Positions 21,859-30,367 of a stretch of 31,673 bases of DNA are shown here, piece by piece. The DNA lies in NCBI GenBank assembly GCA_966252075.1, contig CBINNP010000010.1, positions 1 to 31,673 on the forward strand. The letters run 5' to 3'. The position numbers were made by a program, and so were the translations under genes. Under the pieces are notes generated by a model, which saw nothing but the letters and a program-made list of their open reading frames with translations, was not told the DNA's origin and did no database searches. The stretch comes from Solimonas sp966252075 (GTDB lineage: Bacteria; Pseudomonadota; Gammaproteobacteria; Nevskiales; Nevskiaceae). How positions within the stretch are numbered: the stretch's first letter is position 1; every line of letters begins with the position of its first letter.

Positions 21859-22773
21859 TCAGCGCTCGATGCCGCGCCACGGCGCGCGATAGCCGGTCTC
21901 GTAGAGCCCGTAGCCGAGCGTGCCGTCGCTCAGGCGAAATTCCATCAGCTGCTCGCAGAGCACAAAGGTGTCGAGCGGGAACAGCCAGGTGAACAGCGGC
22001 TTGCCGGTGAATTCGTGGCGGCGGTCGCGCTCGTCGACGAAGCTCCAGTGCGCGCTCGTCACCGAGGTCTTGTTGGGCGCGAATTCCATCTTGTCGTCGA
22101 TCGCCTTCACGCGCAGCCAGCGCTCGCCGTCGTGGAACATGCGCATGTAGGCCGACTGCCCGGTGGTCGAGATGCCGTGGATGCCGGACAGGGCGGTGCC
22201 GTTGTCGAAGATCGGCCAGGCCAGCCGGTAGTGCAGCAGCGCGTCCCAGTTGCGCGGGCCGGCGGCGATATCGCGGAATCCCTGCCCTTGCACCTCGACG
22301 TGCTCGCCGCGCAGCTCGAACCAGCCGCTGACCCGGGATGTGCCTTCGAGATGGATATGCGCGATCTCGCGCGCGAAGGAACCGTCCTTGTCCTGCGACA
22401 TGGCGATGCAGTCTTGCAGCGGCGCGAGCTCGTCCCAGACCAGATCGGCCGAGCAGTCGGGCGTGGTGAAGCGGATGCGCGTCTGCTTCAGCGGCTCGAC
22501 CGCGTGAATGTGCATGCCGGCGATGTCGATGCCGCGCTCCGGCCGCTGTTCGGTGTACGGCAGATTGTTGTTGGTGCGCGTGAACAGCGGGACGCCGTCG
22601 CGGAACACGATCAGCCAGCTGTTGGCCTCACGCTGGTTTTCGAGGATGCCGAGGCGGATGAAGGCGCCGAGCTTGGTCTTCGGATCGTAGAAGTTGTAAT
22701 ACCAGCTCTGACTCCAGCGCGGGTTGTCGTCGCCGGCGATGTAACCTTCGAACTTCTCGTGGTCCTTGCTCAT
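21859..22773 (-). CDS. Uncharacterised protein, DUF7064/DUF7065-like (CrtC/AttH-type beta-barrel)
   Basis: A 304-residue protein. AGGAGA lies 7 bases before the ATG at 22773 on the minus strand and fixes the start. No signal peptide is seen. The sequence is rich in aromatic beta strands (SWYYNFYDPKTKLGAFIRLG, NSWLIVFRDGVPLFTRTNNN) with mid-protein GRDxAHIHLEGTSRVSG-like strands. This resembles the lipocalin-related CrtC/AttH domains annotated as DUF7064/7065 in lipid- or steroid-degrading actinobacteria and sphingomonads; the assignment is from memory. A palindrome GTGTTAACAC in its promoter region may be an operator. Its role is unknown, though a hydrophobic ligand or lipid substrate is plausible. 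Confidence 0.6.
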   Translation of the reverse strand: MSKDHEKFEGYIAGDDNPRWSQSWYYNFYDPKTKLGAFIRLGILENQREANSWLIVFRDGVPLFTRTNNNLPYTEQRPERGIDIAGMHIHAVEPLKQTRIRFTTPDCSADLVWDELAPLQDCIAMSQDKDGSFAREIAHIHLEGTSRVSGWFELRGEHVEVQGQGFRDIAAGPRNWDALLHYRLAWPIFDNGTALSGIHGISTTGQSAYMRMFHDGERWLRVKAIDDKMEFAPNKTSVTSAHWSFVDERDRRHEFTGKPLFTWLFPLDTFVLCEQLMEFRLSDGTLGYGLYETGYRAPWRGIER

Positions 22774-22808
22774 CCGTCTCTCCTCAGGATCTTGTCGGGA
22801 AAGACAGC

Positions 22809-22818
22809 GTGTTAACAC
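22809..22818. promoter_or_regulatory. GTGTTAACAC palindrome upstream of the DUF gene
   Basis: A perfect 10-base palindrome in the 97-base gap 22774-22870, about 36 bases upstream of the minus-strand start at 22773. TetR-type regulators often bind such sites. A similar TGTTAACA lies at 40-47 near the left edge. HpaI-type GTTAAC is rare in DNA this GC-rich. Confidence 0.3.
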
Positions 22819-22870
22819 AATATGTCCGCGGCGTCTCCCCCCATTGAGGGAGCGCCACGCCCGGACCCGC

Positions 22871-24421
22871 TCAGAGGAACAGCTTGTAGGCCGGATTGTC
22901 GGTCTCCTCGGCGTACTCGTAGCCCAGCGCGTCGAGCGAGCGCCGGCATTCCGCCCATTCCTTGGCCGGCACCTGCAGGCCGCAGAGCACGCGGCCGTAG
23001 GCGGCGCCGTGATTGCGGTAGTGGAACAGCGAGATGTTCCAGCGCGAACCGATCGCCTGCAGGAAATCCGCGCAAGCACCCGGACGTTCCGGGAATTCGA
23101 AGCGGAACAGGCGTTCGTTGCTCAGCCCCGGCGAGCGCCCGCCGACCATGAAGCGCACATGCTCCTTGGCCGTTTCGTTGCCGCTCATGTCGACCACCGG
23201 ATAGCCGGCCTCGCGCAGCGCCTTGATCAGCGCCTCGCGTTCCTCGATACCGCCACCGAGCTTGAGGCCGGCGAACACGTGCGCGGCAGCGCTGTCGGCA
23301 TAGCGGTAGTTGAACTCGGTGATGACGCGCTTGCCGAGCTGCTTGAGGAACTGCTTGTAGGCGCCCGGCCGCTCCGGCAGCGTCACCGCCAGCAGCGCCT
23401 CGGCGTCGTCGCCCAGCTCGGCGCGCTCGGCGATGTGACGCAGGCGGTCGAAGTTGACGTTGGCGCAGGAGACGATCGCCGCCAGAGTCTGACCGCTGAC
23501 GCCATGCCGGTGCACCCAGTGCTTGAGGCCAGCGACCGCCAGCGCACCGGCCGGCTCCGGCAGGGCGCGGCGGTCGTAGAAGATGTCGCGCGTCGCCGCG
23601 CAGATCTCGTCGACACTGACCAGGATGCTGTCATCGACCAGATGGCGGGCGACGCGGAAGGGCTCCTCGCCGATCTGCCGCACGGCGACACCGTCGGCAA
23701 ACAACCCAACCTGCGGCAGGGTAACGCGGCGACCGGCCTTGAGCGCGGCGGCGAAGCAGTTGGAATCGTCCGGCTCGACCGCGATCACCTTGATCTTCGG
23801 ATTGGTCGCCTTGATCCAGGCCACCACACCCGCCAGCAGGCCACCGCCGCCGACCGGCACGAACACGGCGTCGAGGTTGCCGCACTGCTGCATCATCTCG
23901 CGCGCGACAGTGCCCTGCCCGGCGATCACATCCGGATCGTCGTAGGGGTGGACCATGGTCAGGCCCTTGTCGGCAACCAGCATCTTGGCGTGCTCAAGCG
24001 CATCGTCGTAGGCATCGCCGTGCAGGATCGCCTTGCCGCCGAGCGCACGCACCGAATCGACCTTGAGCGCCGGCGTGGTTCGCGGCATGACGATCTGCGC
24101 GGTCAGGCCCAGATGCCGCGCCGCCAGCGCCACGCCCTGGGCGTGGTTGCCGGCCGAGGCGGTGACGACACCGCGCGCGCGCTGCTCGGGGCTCAGCGCG
24201 GCGATCTTGTTGAAGGCGCCGCGCAGCTTGAAGGCGTGAATCGACTGCTGGTCCTCGCGCTTGAGCAGCACGCGGTTGCCGAGGCGCTGCGACAGCTTGG
24301 GCGCGTCTTCCAGCGGCGAGACCTGGGCGACGTCATAAACGCGGGCCGCCTCGATGCGGGCGCGATACTGTTCAAGCAGCCGGCGCGTATCCGGGCTGCT
24401 GCTGCGGGATCGGGAACTCAC
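22871..24421 (-). CDS. ilvA: Biosynthetic threonine ammonia-lyase (long form with two ACT-like domains)
   Basis: A 516-residue protein with a GTG start at 24421. The N-terminal two-thirds is the fold-type II PLP enzyme: KREDQQSIHAFKLRGAFNKI with PLP-binding Lys65, TASAGNHAQGVALA (substrate loop), VPVGGGGLLAGV (PLP phosphate loop) and a Ser/Cys in IVSCANVNFDRL closing the active site. Two ACT-like regulatory domains start near residues 343 (LLAVTLPERPGAYKQFLKQL) and 437 (RFEFPERPGACADFLQAIGS); isoleucine inhibits this form allosterically. It makes 2-oxobutanoate from threonine for isoleucine synthesis. Divergent from proC, with a 77-base gap; proC and ilvA share this promoter region. Confidence 0.93.
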   Translation of the reverse strand: MSSRSRSSSPDTRRLLEQYRARIEAARVYDVAQVSPLEDAPKLSQRLGNRVLLKREDQQSIHAFKLRGAFNKIAALSPEQRARGVVTASAGNHAQGVALAARHLGLTAQIVMPRTTPALKVDSVRALGGKAILHGDAYDDALEHAKMLVADKGLTMVHPYDDPDVIAGQGTVAREMMQQCGNLDAVFVPVGGGGLLAGVVAWIKATNPKIKVIAVEPDDSNCFAAALKAGRRVTLPQVGLFADGVAVRQIGEEPFRVARHLVDDSILVSVDEICAATRDIFYDRRALPEPAGALAVAGLKHWVHRHGVSGQTLAAIVSCANVNFDRLRHIAERAELGDDAEALLAVTLPERPGAYKQFLKQLGKRVITEFNYRYADSAAAHVFAGLKLGGGIEEREALIKALREAGYPVVDMSGNETAKEHVRFMVGGRSPGLSNERLFRFEFPERPGACADFLQAIGSRWNISLFHYRNHGAAYGRVLCGLQVPAKEWAECRRSLDALGYEYAEETDNPAYKLFL

Positions 24422-24452
24422 GGGGACTCGTGTCGGGGGCGGACCAATGCCC

Positions 24453-24458
24453 TATGAT
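24453..24458 (+). promoter_or_regulatory. Candidate -10 element for the proC operon
   Basis: TATGAT (5 of 6) is 40 bases upstream of the proC ATG in the divergent ilvA-proC gap. The transcription start would lie near 24465, giving a leader of about 34 bases. No clear -35 is visible. Confidence 0.4.
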
Positions 24459-24498
24459 ACCGCGCACTTTTCGTTATCCCCTCGCGCGACGATCCCAG

Positions 24499-25317
24499 AT
24501 GGCTTCCAGCATTGCCTTCATCGGCGGCGGCAACATGGCCGCCAGCCTGATCGGCGGCCTGATCCAGGCCGGGCACCCGGCGGCGCTGCTCAGCGTCGCC
24601 GAGCCGCTGGCCGAGCGCCGCGACTGGCTGGCGCGGCAGTTCGCCGGCATCCGCATCGCCGCGCAGGCCGCCGAGATCAGCGGCAGCGCCGATGCACTGG
24701 TGCTCGCCGTCAAGCCGCAGCAGATGCACGAGGCGCTGAGCGGCCTGCCGCTGCGCGCCGGCAGCACGGTGGTGTCGATCGCAGCCGGCATCCAGCTGGC
24801 GTCGCTGGCGCGCTGGCTGGGCGCAACGGTCCACCTGGTCCGCAGCATGCCGAACACGCCGGCATTGCTGGGGGCCGGCATCTCCGGGCTGTACGCCGAC
24901 GCGGCGGTGCCGGCCGCGGCGCGCGAACTGGCGTCCTACATCCTGCGGGCCGCCGGCAGCTGCGTGTGGGTCGAGCGCGAGGAGCAACTCGATGCGGTGA
25001 CCGCGGTGTCGGGCTCCGGCCCGGCCTACTTCTTCCTCATCACCGAACTGATGCGCGAGGCTGGCGTCGGCCTGGGTCTGGCGCCTGCGGTTGCTGCCGA
25101 CCTGGCGCTGCAAACCTTCATCGGCGCGGCGAAGATGGCCGCCACCGGCACCGACGTCGCACAGCTGCGCGCCAACGTCACCTCCAAGGGCGGCACCACG
25201 GCGGCGGCCTTGCAGCATCTTGAAAATGCCGGCCTGCGTACCATCTTTGCGGACGCTCTGGGTGCTGCCGCCCGGCGCAGCCAGGAACTGGGCGAGCAGC
25301 TCGCCCACCAGAACTAG
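24499..25317 (+). CDS. proC: Pyrroline-5-carboxylate reductase
   Basis: A 272-residue enzyme, normal for ProC. I use the ATG at 24499 (MASSIAFIGGGNMAASLIGG) because the NAD(P)-binding GGGNMA glycine loop then sits at the usual place; upstream in-frame ATGs would add residues without family resemblance. Other motifs: LVLAVKPQQM, LVRSMPNTPALLGAGISG and, near the C-terminus, VTAVSGSGPAYFFLITELM and TSKGGTTAAAL, all highly conserved. It reduces pyrroline-5-carboxylate to proline. It heads an operon with yggT 11 bases downstream. Confidence 0.95.
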   Translation: MASSIAFIGGGNMAASLIGGLIQAGHPAALLSVAEPLAERRDWLARQFAGIRIAAQAAEISGSADALVLAVKPQQMHEALSGLPLRAGSTVVSIAAGIQLASLARWLGATVHLVRSMPNTPALLGAGISGLYADAAVPAAARELASYILRAAGSCVWVEREEQLDAVTAVSGSGPAYFFLITELMREAGVGLGLAPAVAADLALQTFIGAAKMAATGTDVAQLRANVTSKGGTTAAALQHLENAGLRTIFADALGAAARRSQELGEQLAHQN

Positions 25318-25328
25318 GATTCGCTGTA

Positions 25329-25886
25329 ATGGGTGCAAACGCCGCCAACGCGCTGTTATTCCTGGTCACCACGCTTTTCGATCTGGTGCTGTGGATCTAT
25401 CTGCTGCGCATCCTCCTGCAATGGTCGCGCGCCGATTTCTACAACCCGATCTCGCAGGCGATCTTCAAGGCCACGCGCGTGCCGACCGACTGGCTGCGCC
25501 GCTATCTGCCGACGGTGCGCAACATCAATCTGGGAGCGGCGGCGACGCTGGCGGTGCTGACCATCGCCTACATCTACGTCGTCACCGGCATGCTGGGCTT
25601 CAGCATCAATCCGGTATCGGCGCTGTGGTACGCAGCGCTCAAGCTGATCGCGCTGACGATCAACCTGTTCACGCTGACCCTGTTCGTGCAGGCGATCATG
25701 TCCTGGCTCGGCCCCGGCGTGAACAATCCGGCCAGCAACATCCTGTGGAGCCTCAACGAGCCGCTGCTGCGCCCGGCGCGCCGCCTGCTGCCGACGATGG
25801 GCGGCCTCGACCTGTCTCCTCTGGTGGTCATGCTGCTGCTGCAGGTGATCAACCGCCTGCTGCCGCTGCCAGGCGCCTTCCGTTGA
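25329..25886 (+). CDS. yggT: YggT family integral membrane protein
   Basis: A 185-residue protein with two copies of the YGGT domain: ALLFLVTTLFDLVLWIYLLR with LLQWSRADFYNPISQ in the first half, and LFTLTLFVQAIMSWLGPGVN with NPASNILWSLNEPLLRPARR in the second. Four hydrophobic spans are visible. This is the usual downstream neighbour of proC in Gammaproteobacteria. The molecular role is not settled; roles in osmotic shock tolerance and in cell division/envelope have been proposed for the family. The gaps to proC (11 bases) and metX (10 bases) support one operon. Confidence 0.92.
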   Translation: MGANAANALLFLVTTLFDLVLWIYLLRILLQWSRADFYNPISQAIFKATRVPTDWLRRYLPTVRNINLGAAATLAVLTIAYIYVVTGMLGFSINPVSALWYAALKLIALTINLFTLTLFVQAIMSWLGPGVNNPASNILWSLNEPLLRPARRLLPTMGGLDLSPLVVMLLLQVINRLLPLPGAFR

Positions 25887-25896
25887 CGCGGGTGCA

Positions 25897-27066
25897 ATGA
25901 GCGACACCGCGAGCGATTCCGCCGTGGGCTCCGTCGGACTTGTCAGGCCGCGCAAGCTGCTGATCGAGGCGCCGCTGTCGCTGGACTGCGGCCGCACGCT
26001 GGCGCAGCACGAGCTGGTCATCGAGACCTACGGCGTGCTCAACGAGGCCCGCTCCAACGCCGTGCTGATCTGTCACGCACTGTCCGGCGACCATCACGCC
26101 GCCGGCGTCCATCAGGACAGCGACCGCAAGCCGGGCTGGTGGGACAACTGCATCGGCCCCGGCAAGCCGATCGACACCGACCGCTACTTCGTCGTCTCGC
26201 TCAACAATCTCGGCGGCTGCCGCGGCTCGACCGGCCCGGCGACCGTCAATCCCGCCACCGGCAAGCCCTGGGGCCCGGACTTTCCGCTGTTGACGGTCCG
26301 CGACTGGGTGCGTTCACAGGCCCTGCTGGCTGACCGCCTCGGCATCGCGCGCTGGGCGGCCGTGGTCGGCGGCTCGCTCGGCGGCATGCAGGTGATGCAG
26401 TGGGCGATCGATTTCCCGGAGCGCATCGCCAACGCCGTCGTCATTGCCTCGGCGCCGCAACTGTCGGCGCAGAACATCGCCTTCAACGAGATCGCGCGGC
26501 AGGCGATCCTCTCCGACCCGGATTTCCACGGCGGCCGTTTCTACGATCACGGCGTGGTGCCGTCGCGCGGGCTCAAGCTGGCGCGCATGCTCGGCCACAT
26601 CACCTATCTGTCCGACGCGGCGATGCGCGCCAAGTTCGGCAACGACCTCAAGGCGCCGACGCCGAGTTTCAACTTCGACGTCGAGTTCGAGGTCGAGAGC
26701 TATCTGCGCTATCAGGGCGATTCGTTCGTCGACCGCTTCGACGCCAACACCTACCTGCTGATGACCAAGGCGCTGGACTACTTCGATCCGGCGCGCGATT
26801 TCGGCGACCGTCTCGACAGCGCCTTCGCACGCGCGCAGGCGCGCTTCCTGGTCATCGCTTTCTCCAGCGACTGGCGCTTCGCCGCCTCGCGCTCGCGCGA
26901 GATCGTCAAGGCCCTGGTCGACGCCGGCCGCGACGTCTCCTACGCGCTGATCGACTCGCAGCTCGGCCACGACGACTTCCTGATGCCGATCCCGCAGTAC
27001 CACGACGTGCTGCGCGCCTATCTGGCGCGCGTCGCCGACGGCATCGAGCGCGGAGCACCGGCATGA
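25897..27066 (+). CDS. metX: Homoserine O-acyltransferase (MetX; acetyl or succinyl)
   Basis: A 389-residue alpha/beta hydrolase-fold enzyme. The catalytic triad is Ser160 (in VVGGSLGGMQVMQW), Asp325 (FSSDWRF) and His358 (LGHDDFL). ICHALSGDHHAAG, LNNLGGCRGSTGP and RQAILSDPDFHGG are all typical. It acylates homoserine in methionine synthesis. The overall sequence is close to what I recall of Pseudomonas/Xanthomonas MetX proteins, many of which use succinyl-CoA (MetXS) rather than acetyl-CoA; the acyl donor cannot be settled here. Its stop overlaps metW (ATGA), the usual metX-metW arrangement. Confidence 0.93.
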   Translation: MSDTASDSAVGSVGLVRPRKLLIEAPLSLDCGRTLAQHELVIETYGVLNEARSNAVLICHALSGDHHAAGVHQDSDRKPGWWDNCIGPGKPIDTDRYFVVSLNNLGGCRGSTGPATVNPATGKPWGPDFPLLTVRDWVRSQALLADRLGIARWAAVVGGSLGGMQVMQWAIDFPERIANAVVIASAPQLSAQNIAFNEIARQAILSDPDFHGGRFYDHGVVPSRGLKLARMLGHITYLSDAAMRAKFGNDLKAPTPSFNFDVEFEVESYLRYQGDSFVDRFDANTYLLMTKALDYFDPARDFGDRLDSAFARAQARFLVIAFSSDWRFAASRSREIVKALVDAGRDVSYALIDSQLGHDDFLMPIPQYHDVLRAYLARVADGIERGAPA

Positions 27067-27680
27067 GCCTGCGTCCCGATCTGGAACTGATCTGCGACTG
27101 GATCAAGCCGAAATCGCGCATCCTGGATCTCGGCTGCGGCGACGGCGCGCTGCTCGCGCATCTGGCGCGCACGCGTGGCGTGCGCGGCTACGGGCTCGAG
27201 ATCGACCCGGCCAACATCGGCCGCTGCGTCACCGCCGGCGTCAACGTCATCCAGGCCGACATCGACGAGGGCCTGCCGGATTTCGAAAGCGATTCGTTCG
27301 ACCACGTGGTGATGACGCAGGCGCTGCAGGCGCTGCAGCGGCCGGACGTCGCGCTGGCGGAAATCCTGCGGGTCGGCAACAGCGGCATCGTCACCTTCCC
27401 CAACTTCGGCCACTGGCGCGTGCGCGCGGCGCTGGCGCGCGGCCACATGCCGGTGACGCCGACGCTGCCGTCGCGCTGGTACGACTCGCCGAATATCCAC
27501 CTGTGCACGCTCGACGACTTCGAGGCGCTGTGCGCGGCGCGGGGCTGGCGCATCCTCGACCGTCGCCTGCTCGACCGCGCGCATCGTCGCGGCTGGCGTC
27601 ATCGCATTGCGCCCAATCTGTTCACCGAGGTCGCGATGTATCACCTGCAGGCGCCGCACATCGCCGGCTTCGCGACATGA
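27063..27680 (+). CDS. metW: MetW methyltransferase-like protein
   Basis: A 205-residue class I SAM-dependent methyltransferase-fold protein. It has ILDLGCGDGALLAHLA (SAM loop), YGLEIDPANI, VIQADIDEGLPDFES, FDHVVMTQALQALQRPD and IVTFPNFGHWRVR, the last with the GHW of MetW. MetW works with MetX in methionine synthesis: in some bacteria it is required for homoserine acyltransferase activity, and a methyltransferase activity is not firmly shown. The 4-base overlaps with metX and with the DUF4426 gene show coupled translation. Confidence 0.92.
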   Translation: MSLRPDLELICDWIKPKSRILDLGCGDGALLAHLARTRGVRGYGLEIDPANIGRCVTAGVNVIQADIDEGLPDFESDSFDHVVMTQALQALQRPDVALAEILRVGNSGIVTFPNFGHWRVRAALARGHMPVTPTLPSRWYDSPNIHLCTLDDFEALCAARGWRILDRRLLDRAHRRGWRHRIAPNLFTEVAMYHLQAPHIAGFAT

Positions 27681-28108
27681 AGCGCGCGCTGCTGGCGCTC
27701 GCTTTCTGGCTGCTGGCCGGCGCCGCGCAAGCGCAGCAGTACGTCGAGAGCGGCGACTACCGCGTCTATTACGCGGCCATCAACAGCAGCCAGCTGGCGC
27801 CGGAGATCGCGCGACGCTACGGCATCACGGCGGCGCGCGATGTCGCGCTGCTGACCTTCAACGCGCAGCGCCGTGACGGCGAGCGCTGGCTGCCGGTGGC
27901 CGCCGGCGGCGAGGCGCGCGTGCGCAGCCTGATCGGCCACCAGCGCAAACTGCCGCTGCGCAGCGTCCGCGAGCAGGAGCTGCAGACGCTGGCGACGAGC
28001 CTGGACTTCGACGATGGCGAGTTCCTGCTGATCGAGGCCGACATCCTGCCCAGCGGCGCCAATGCGCCGCTGCGGCTCAACTTCAAGCAGCAGTTCTACC
28101 GCGATTGA
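27677..28108 (+). CDS. DUF4426 domain secreted protein
   Basis: A 143-residue protein with a signal peptide (ALLALAFWLLAGAAQAQQ, cleavage near Ala-Gln-Ala). The mature part matches DUF4426: a short N-terminal strand VESGDYRVYYAAINSS, then LAPEIARRYGI, VALLTFNAQRRDG and a C-terminal LRLNFKQQFY. The gene follows metW in many Gammaproteobacteria, and the 4-base overlap here continues that arrangement. Function unknown; periplasmic location. The operon ends here, at a short convergent gap with the acyltransferase gene. Confidence 0.85.
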   Translation: MKRALLALAFWLLAGAAQAQQYVESGDYRVYYAAINSSQLAPEIARRYGITAARDVALLTFNAQRRDGERWLPVAAGGEARVRSLIGHQRKLPLRSVREQELQTLATSLDFDDGEFLLIEADILPSGANAPLRLNFKQQFYRD

Positions 28109-28151
28109 GGCGGCGACGGGGCGGGCAACCGCGCAAGCAACGGAAGCCGCC

Positions 28152-29060
28152 TCAGCGGCTGACGCCGGCTTCTGCCAGCAGCTCGCCGATGCGACGATCC
28201 TTGTCCGCCCACAGCGAGGCGATCCACGAATGGAAGCGCGCACGGAATTCCGGGTCGCTTTCATAGCTGCCGCTCAACAATGCCGGTGGCACCTCGAGCT
28301 GGCGGATGTCGACGATGATGTGGCGCTGCCGTCCGCAGAGAAAATCCCAGAATCCGCGCGGCCCGTCCGGGTAGACGATGGTGACATCGCACAGCGAATG
28401 CAGCTGTGCGCCGAGCGCATTGAGCGCAAAAGCGAAGCCGCCCGACTTGGGCTTGAGCAGATGGCGGTACGGCGAGTTCTGCCGCTTGTGCTTGGCGGGC
28501 GTGAAGCGCGTGCCCTCAAGGAAATTCAGCACCAGCGCCGGCTGATGGCGGAAGGCCTCGCAGGCGCGTCGCGTGGCCTCGATGTCCTGCCCCTTGAGCG
28601 CCGGGTTTTTGGCGATCTGCTGCTTGGTGTGCCGCTTCATGAACGGGTAGTCCAGCCCCCACCAGACGCCGCCGAGCACGGGCACCCAGATCAGCTCCTG
28701 CTTGAGGAAGAACTTGAAGAACGGCGCCTTGCGCCCGAACGCGCGGATCAGCGCCAGGATGTCGTTCCAGGTCTGATGATTGGCGCAGACCAGGTACTGG
28801 CCGCGCGGATCGACCTGCGCATGGTTGCGGATGTCCCAGCGGATCGGCAGCAGCGCATCGGTGAACAGCACATTGATATGCGCCCACCGCTGCGCCCACC
28901 AGGCGATGCCGGCGGACAGGGACTCGCGCAAACGCCCCTTCGGCGTCAGCAGCTTGAGCAGGATCAGCGCGTAGCACGGCAGCGCGCAAACCACGGTATT
29001 GATGCTGAGCAGCAACATGCAGATGGCACCGATCAGCGGTGCCGGCAGAACCTTCAACAT
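28152..29060 (-). CDS. Lysophospholipid acyltransferase family protein (YihG-like)
   Basis: A 302-residue PlsC-superfamily protein. It has an N-terminal membrane segment (LIGAICMLLLSINTVVCALP), then the catalytic H-x4-D motif in CANHQTWNDI (His95, Asp100), the GGVWWGLDYPFMKR segment and FLEGTRFTP (acceptor-phosphate binding motif). The YIHG-type members are about 300-310 residues and introduce polyunsaturated or other acyl chains into phospholipids; this one fits the size and the long C-terminal tail. It acts at the inner-membrane cytoplasmic face on lysophosphatidic acid or a similar acceptor. Its start is at 29060, convergent with the metW operon. A link to the sphingolipid block is not evident. 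Confidence 0.85.
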   Translation of the reverse strand: MLKVLPAPLIGAICMLLLSINTVVCALPCYALILLKLLTPKGRLRESLSAGIAWWAQRWAHINVLFTDALLPIRWDIRNHAQVDPRGQYLVCANHQTWNDILALIRAFGRKAPFFKFFLKQELIWVPVLGGVWWGLDYPFMKRHTKQQIAKNPALKGQDIEATRRACEAFRHQPALVLNFLEGTRFTPAKHKRQNSPYRHLLKPKSGGFAFALNALGAQLHSLCDVTIVYPDGPRGFWDFLCGRQRHIIVDIRQLEVPPALLSGSYESDPEFRARFHSWIASLWADKDRRIGELLAEAGVSR

Positions 29061-29135
29061 GGGGGTTCGCTCTTGGAATAGTGGCGGCAGCTTAACGAGC
29101 CGCCGCGAACGCGAACAGCTTGACGCGACGCGCGC

Positions 29136-29744
29136 CTACGGTAAGGGCTCCACGGCCGGCGGCGGCGACGCGACCGGCCGGCGGCGCTCCGAACGATGCA
29201 TGTGCGTGATCACCCAGCCCTGCACGCCACGCTGCAGCACCAGGGTCTCGGCCCGCTCGACCAGCAGTTCGCCCGCCTCGCTGTGCGGCTGCGCCCGCCA
29301 ATCACTGATGACCCAGGCAATGTCGCCGCTGGTGTAGACCTCGCGGCCGAGCCGTTGCCGTGTCGGTTCGGCCTCGGTGGCGATATCCGCGTCGAGCCAC
29401 TGCTGCGCATAAGCGTCGCGCGGCCGCACCAGCTGGCCGTCGTCGATGACACTCAGATCCGCGGCCAGCAGGGCCAGCGCGGCGGCGCGATCGGCCTCGC
29501 GCAAAGCCTGATGAAAGCCGGTCGCGGCGACCATCGCCATCTCTGCCGGGTCCTCGACGATCAGCGCCGGCGCGGCCGGGGCGGCCGCCGCGCTGCTGCG
29601 CACCTCGTCCTGCCAGGGCTCGCTGCCCTGCGTCTCGACACCGAGCGGCGGCGCCTCGCCCGGGCCCGGCGGCTGCGCGCCGGCGGCCGCCGGCAGCAGC
29701 AGGCCACCACACAACAGGATCGCGCAGCGCCAGCACGCCATCAT
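29136..29744 (-). CDS. Secreted NTF2/SnoaL-like fold protein
   Basis: A 202-residue protein starting at either of two adjacent ATGs (29744 or 29741). A signal peptide with AILLCGGLLLPAAAGA ends at about residue 23. A low-complexity stretch follows, then a region from about residue 65 (AMVAATGFHQALREADRAAA) with ALLAADLSVIDDGQL, TSGDIAWVISDWRA and GWVITHMHRS, which is the layout of the SnoaL/NTF2-like (DUF4440-type) fold. The function is unknown; fold members bind small molecules or act as enzymes. It is 15 bases downstream of the PrcB-domain lipoprotein gene, so both are probably one transcript. Confidence 0.7.
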   Translation of the reverse strand: MMACWRCAILLCGGLLLPAAAGAQPPGPGEAPPLGVETQGSEPWQDEVRSSAAAAPAAPALIVEDPAEMAMVAATGFHQALREADRAAALALLAADLSVIDDGQLVRPRDAYAQQWLDADIATEAEPTRQRLGREVYTSGDIAWVISDWRAQPHSEAGELLVERAETLVLQRGVQGWVITHMHRSERRRPVASPPPAVEPLP

Positions 29745-29759
29745 GCGATCGCGCCCCGC

Positions 29760-30281
29760 TCAACCCTGTTCGGGCGCGCCGGTCTTGCGGGCGCGGCGCT
29801 TGCCGGTCGGATCACGCAGATCGATATCGTCCCAGCTGCCGCTCGGCAGGCGCAGCAGCACGCAGGGGCTGCTCGGCTCGCCACCGGCGCTCTGCGGGTG
29901 CTCGGGCTCCACGAAGGTGGCGATCAGCAGCACCGCGGTGTCGCGCACCTCGGCATACGGGCTGACCACGAAACCGTAGCCGCCGGTCGGGTGATAGCCC
30001 ATCTCCACCACCACATAGAAACCCTCCGGCAAGGCCTGCGGGCCGCTGAGGTCGACCGCGTTGCGACGCTGCCAGACCACGGCCTGCGCCGCCGAACCGA
30101 CCAGCTGCACGCTGGGCTCCGGCGAGCGCGACGAACAGAAATTCGCCCGACCCAGTTCCTCGACCTTGATCTTGGAGGCCGGCGCGAACATGCGCATGCC
30201 GCCGCAGGCGCTCAGGGTGACGAGCGCCACCACCATGCCGATCCGTGCCGCCAGCCGATGCTGTTTCCTCAAAGAGTTCAT
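29760..30281 (-). CDS. Lipoprotein with a PrcB-type domain
   Basis: A 173-residue protein. I chose the ATG at 30281 (MNSLRKQHRLAARIGMVV): it gives a signal sequence with lipobox LSAC, Cys26 being the lipid-modified residue; the frame stays open upstream to 30359, without a signal sequence. The mature region contains EMGYHPTGGYGFVVSP and RDTAVLLIATFVEPE and CVLLRLPSG near the end, matching the PrcB_C domain (protease complex subunit PrcB family). The domain occurs in periplasmic or outer-membrane lipoproteins; its role is not established. Its operon partner is the NTF2-like gene. The final residues (DPTGKRRARKTG) are basic. Confidence 0.7.
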   Translation of the reverse strand: MNSLRKQHRLAARIGMVVALVTLSACGGMRMFAPASKIKVEELGRANFCSSRSPEPSVQLVGSAAQAVVWQRRNAVDLSGPQALPEGFYVVVEMGYHPTGGYGFVVSPYAEVRDTAVLLIATFVEPEHPQSAGGEPSSPCVLLRLPSGSWDDIDLRDPTGKRRARKTGAPEQG

Positions 30282-30367
30282 GCGCTGCCCGCTTCGCCGT
30301 GCTGTCCCGACCGGCCCGGATGGTAACTGTTTTGCCGGCGCCGGCGGCAAGGCGCGCACGGCGAGCC

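Noticed and set aside
28145..28160. AGCCGC/GCGGCT stem between the DUF4426 and acyltransferase genes as a terminator
   Set aside because: There is no T-run, and the acyltransferase stop codon lies in the loop.
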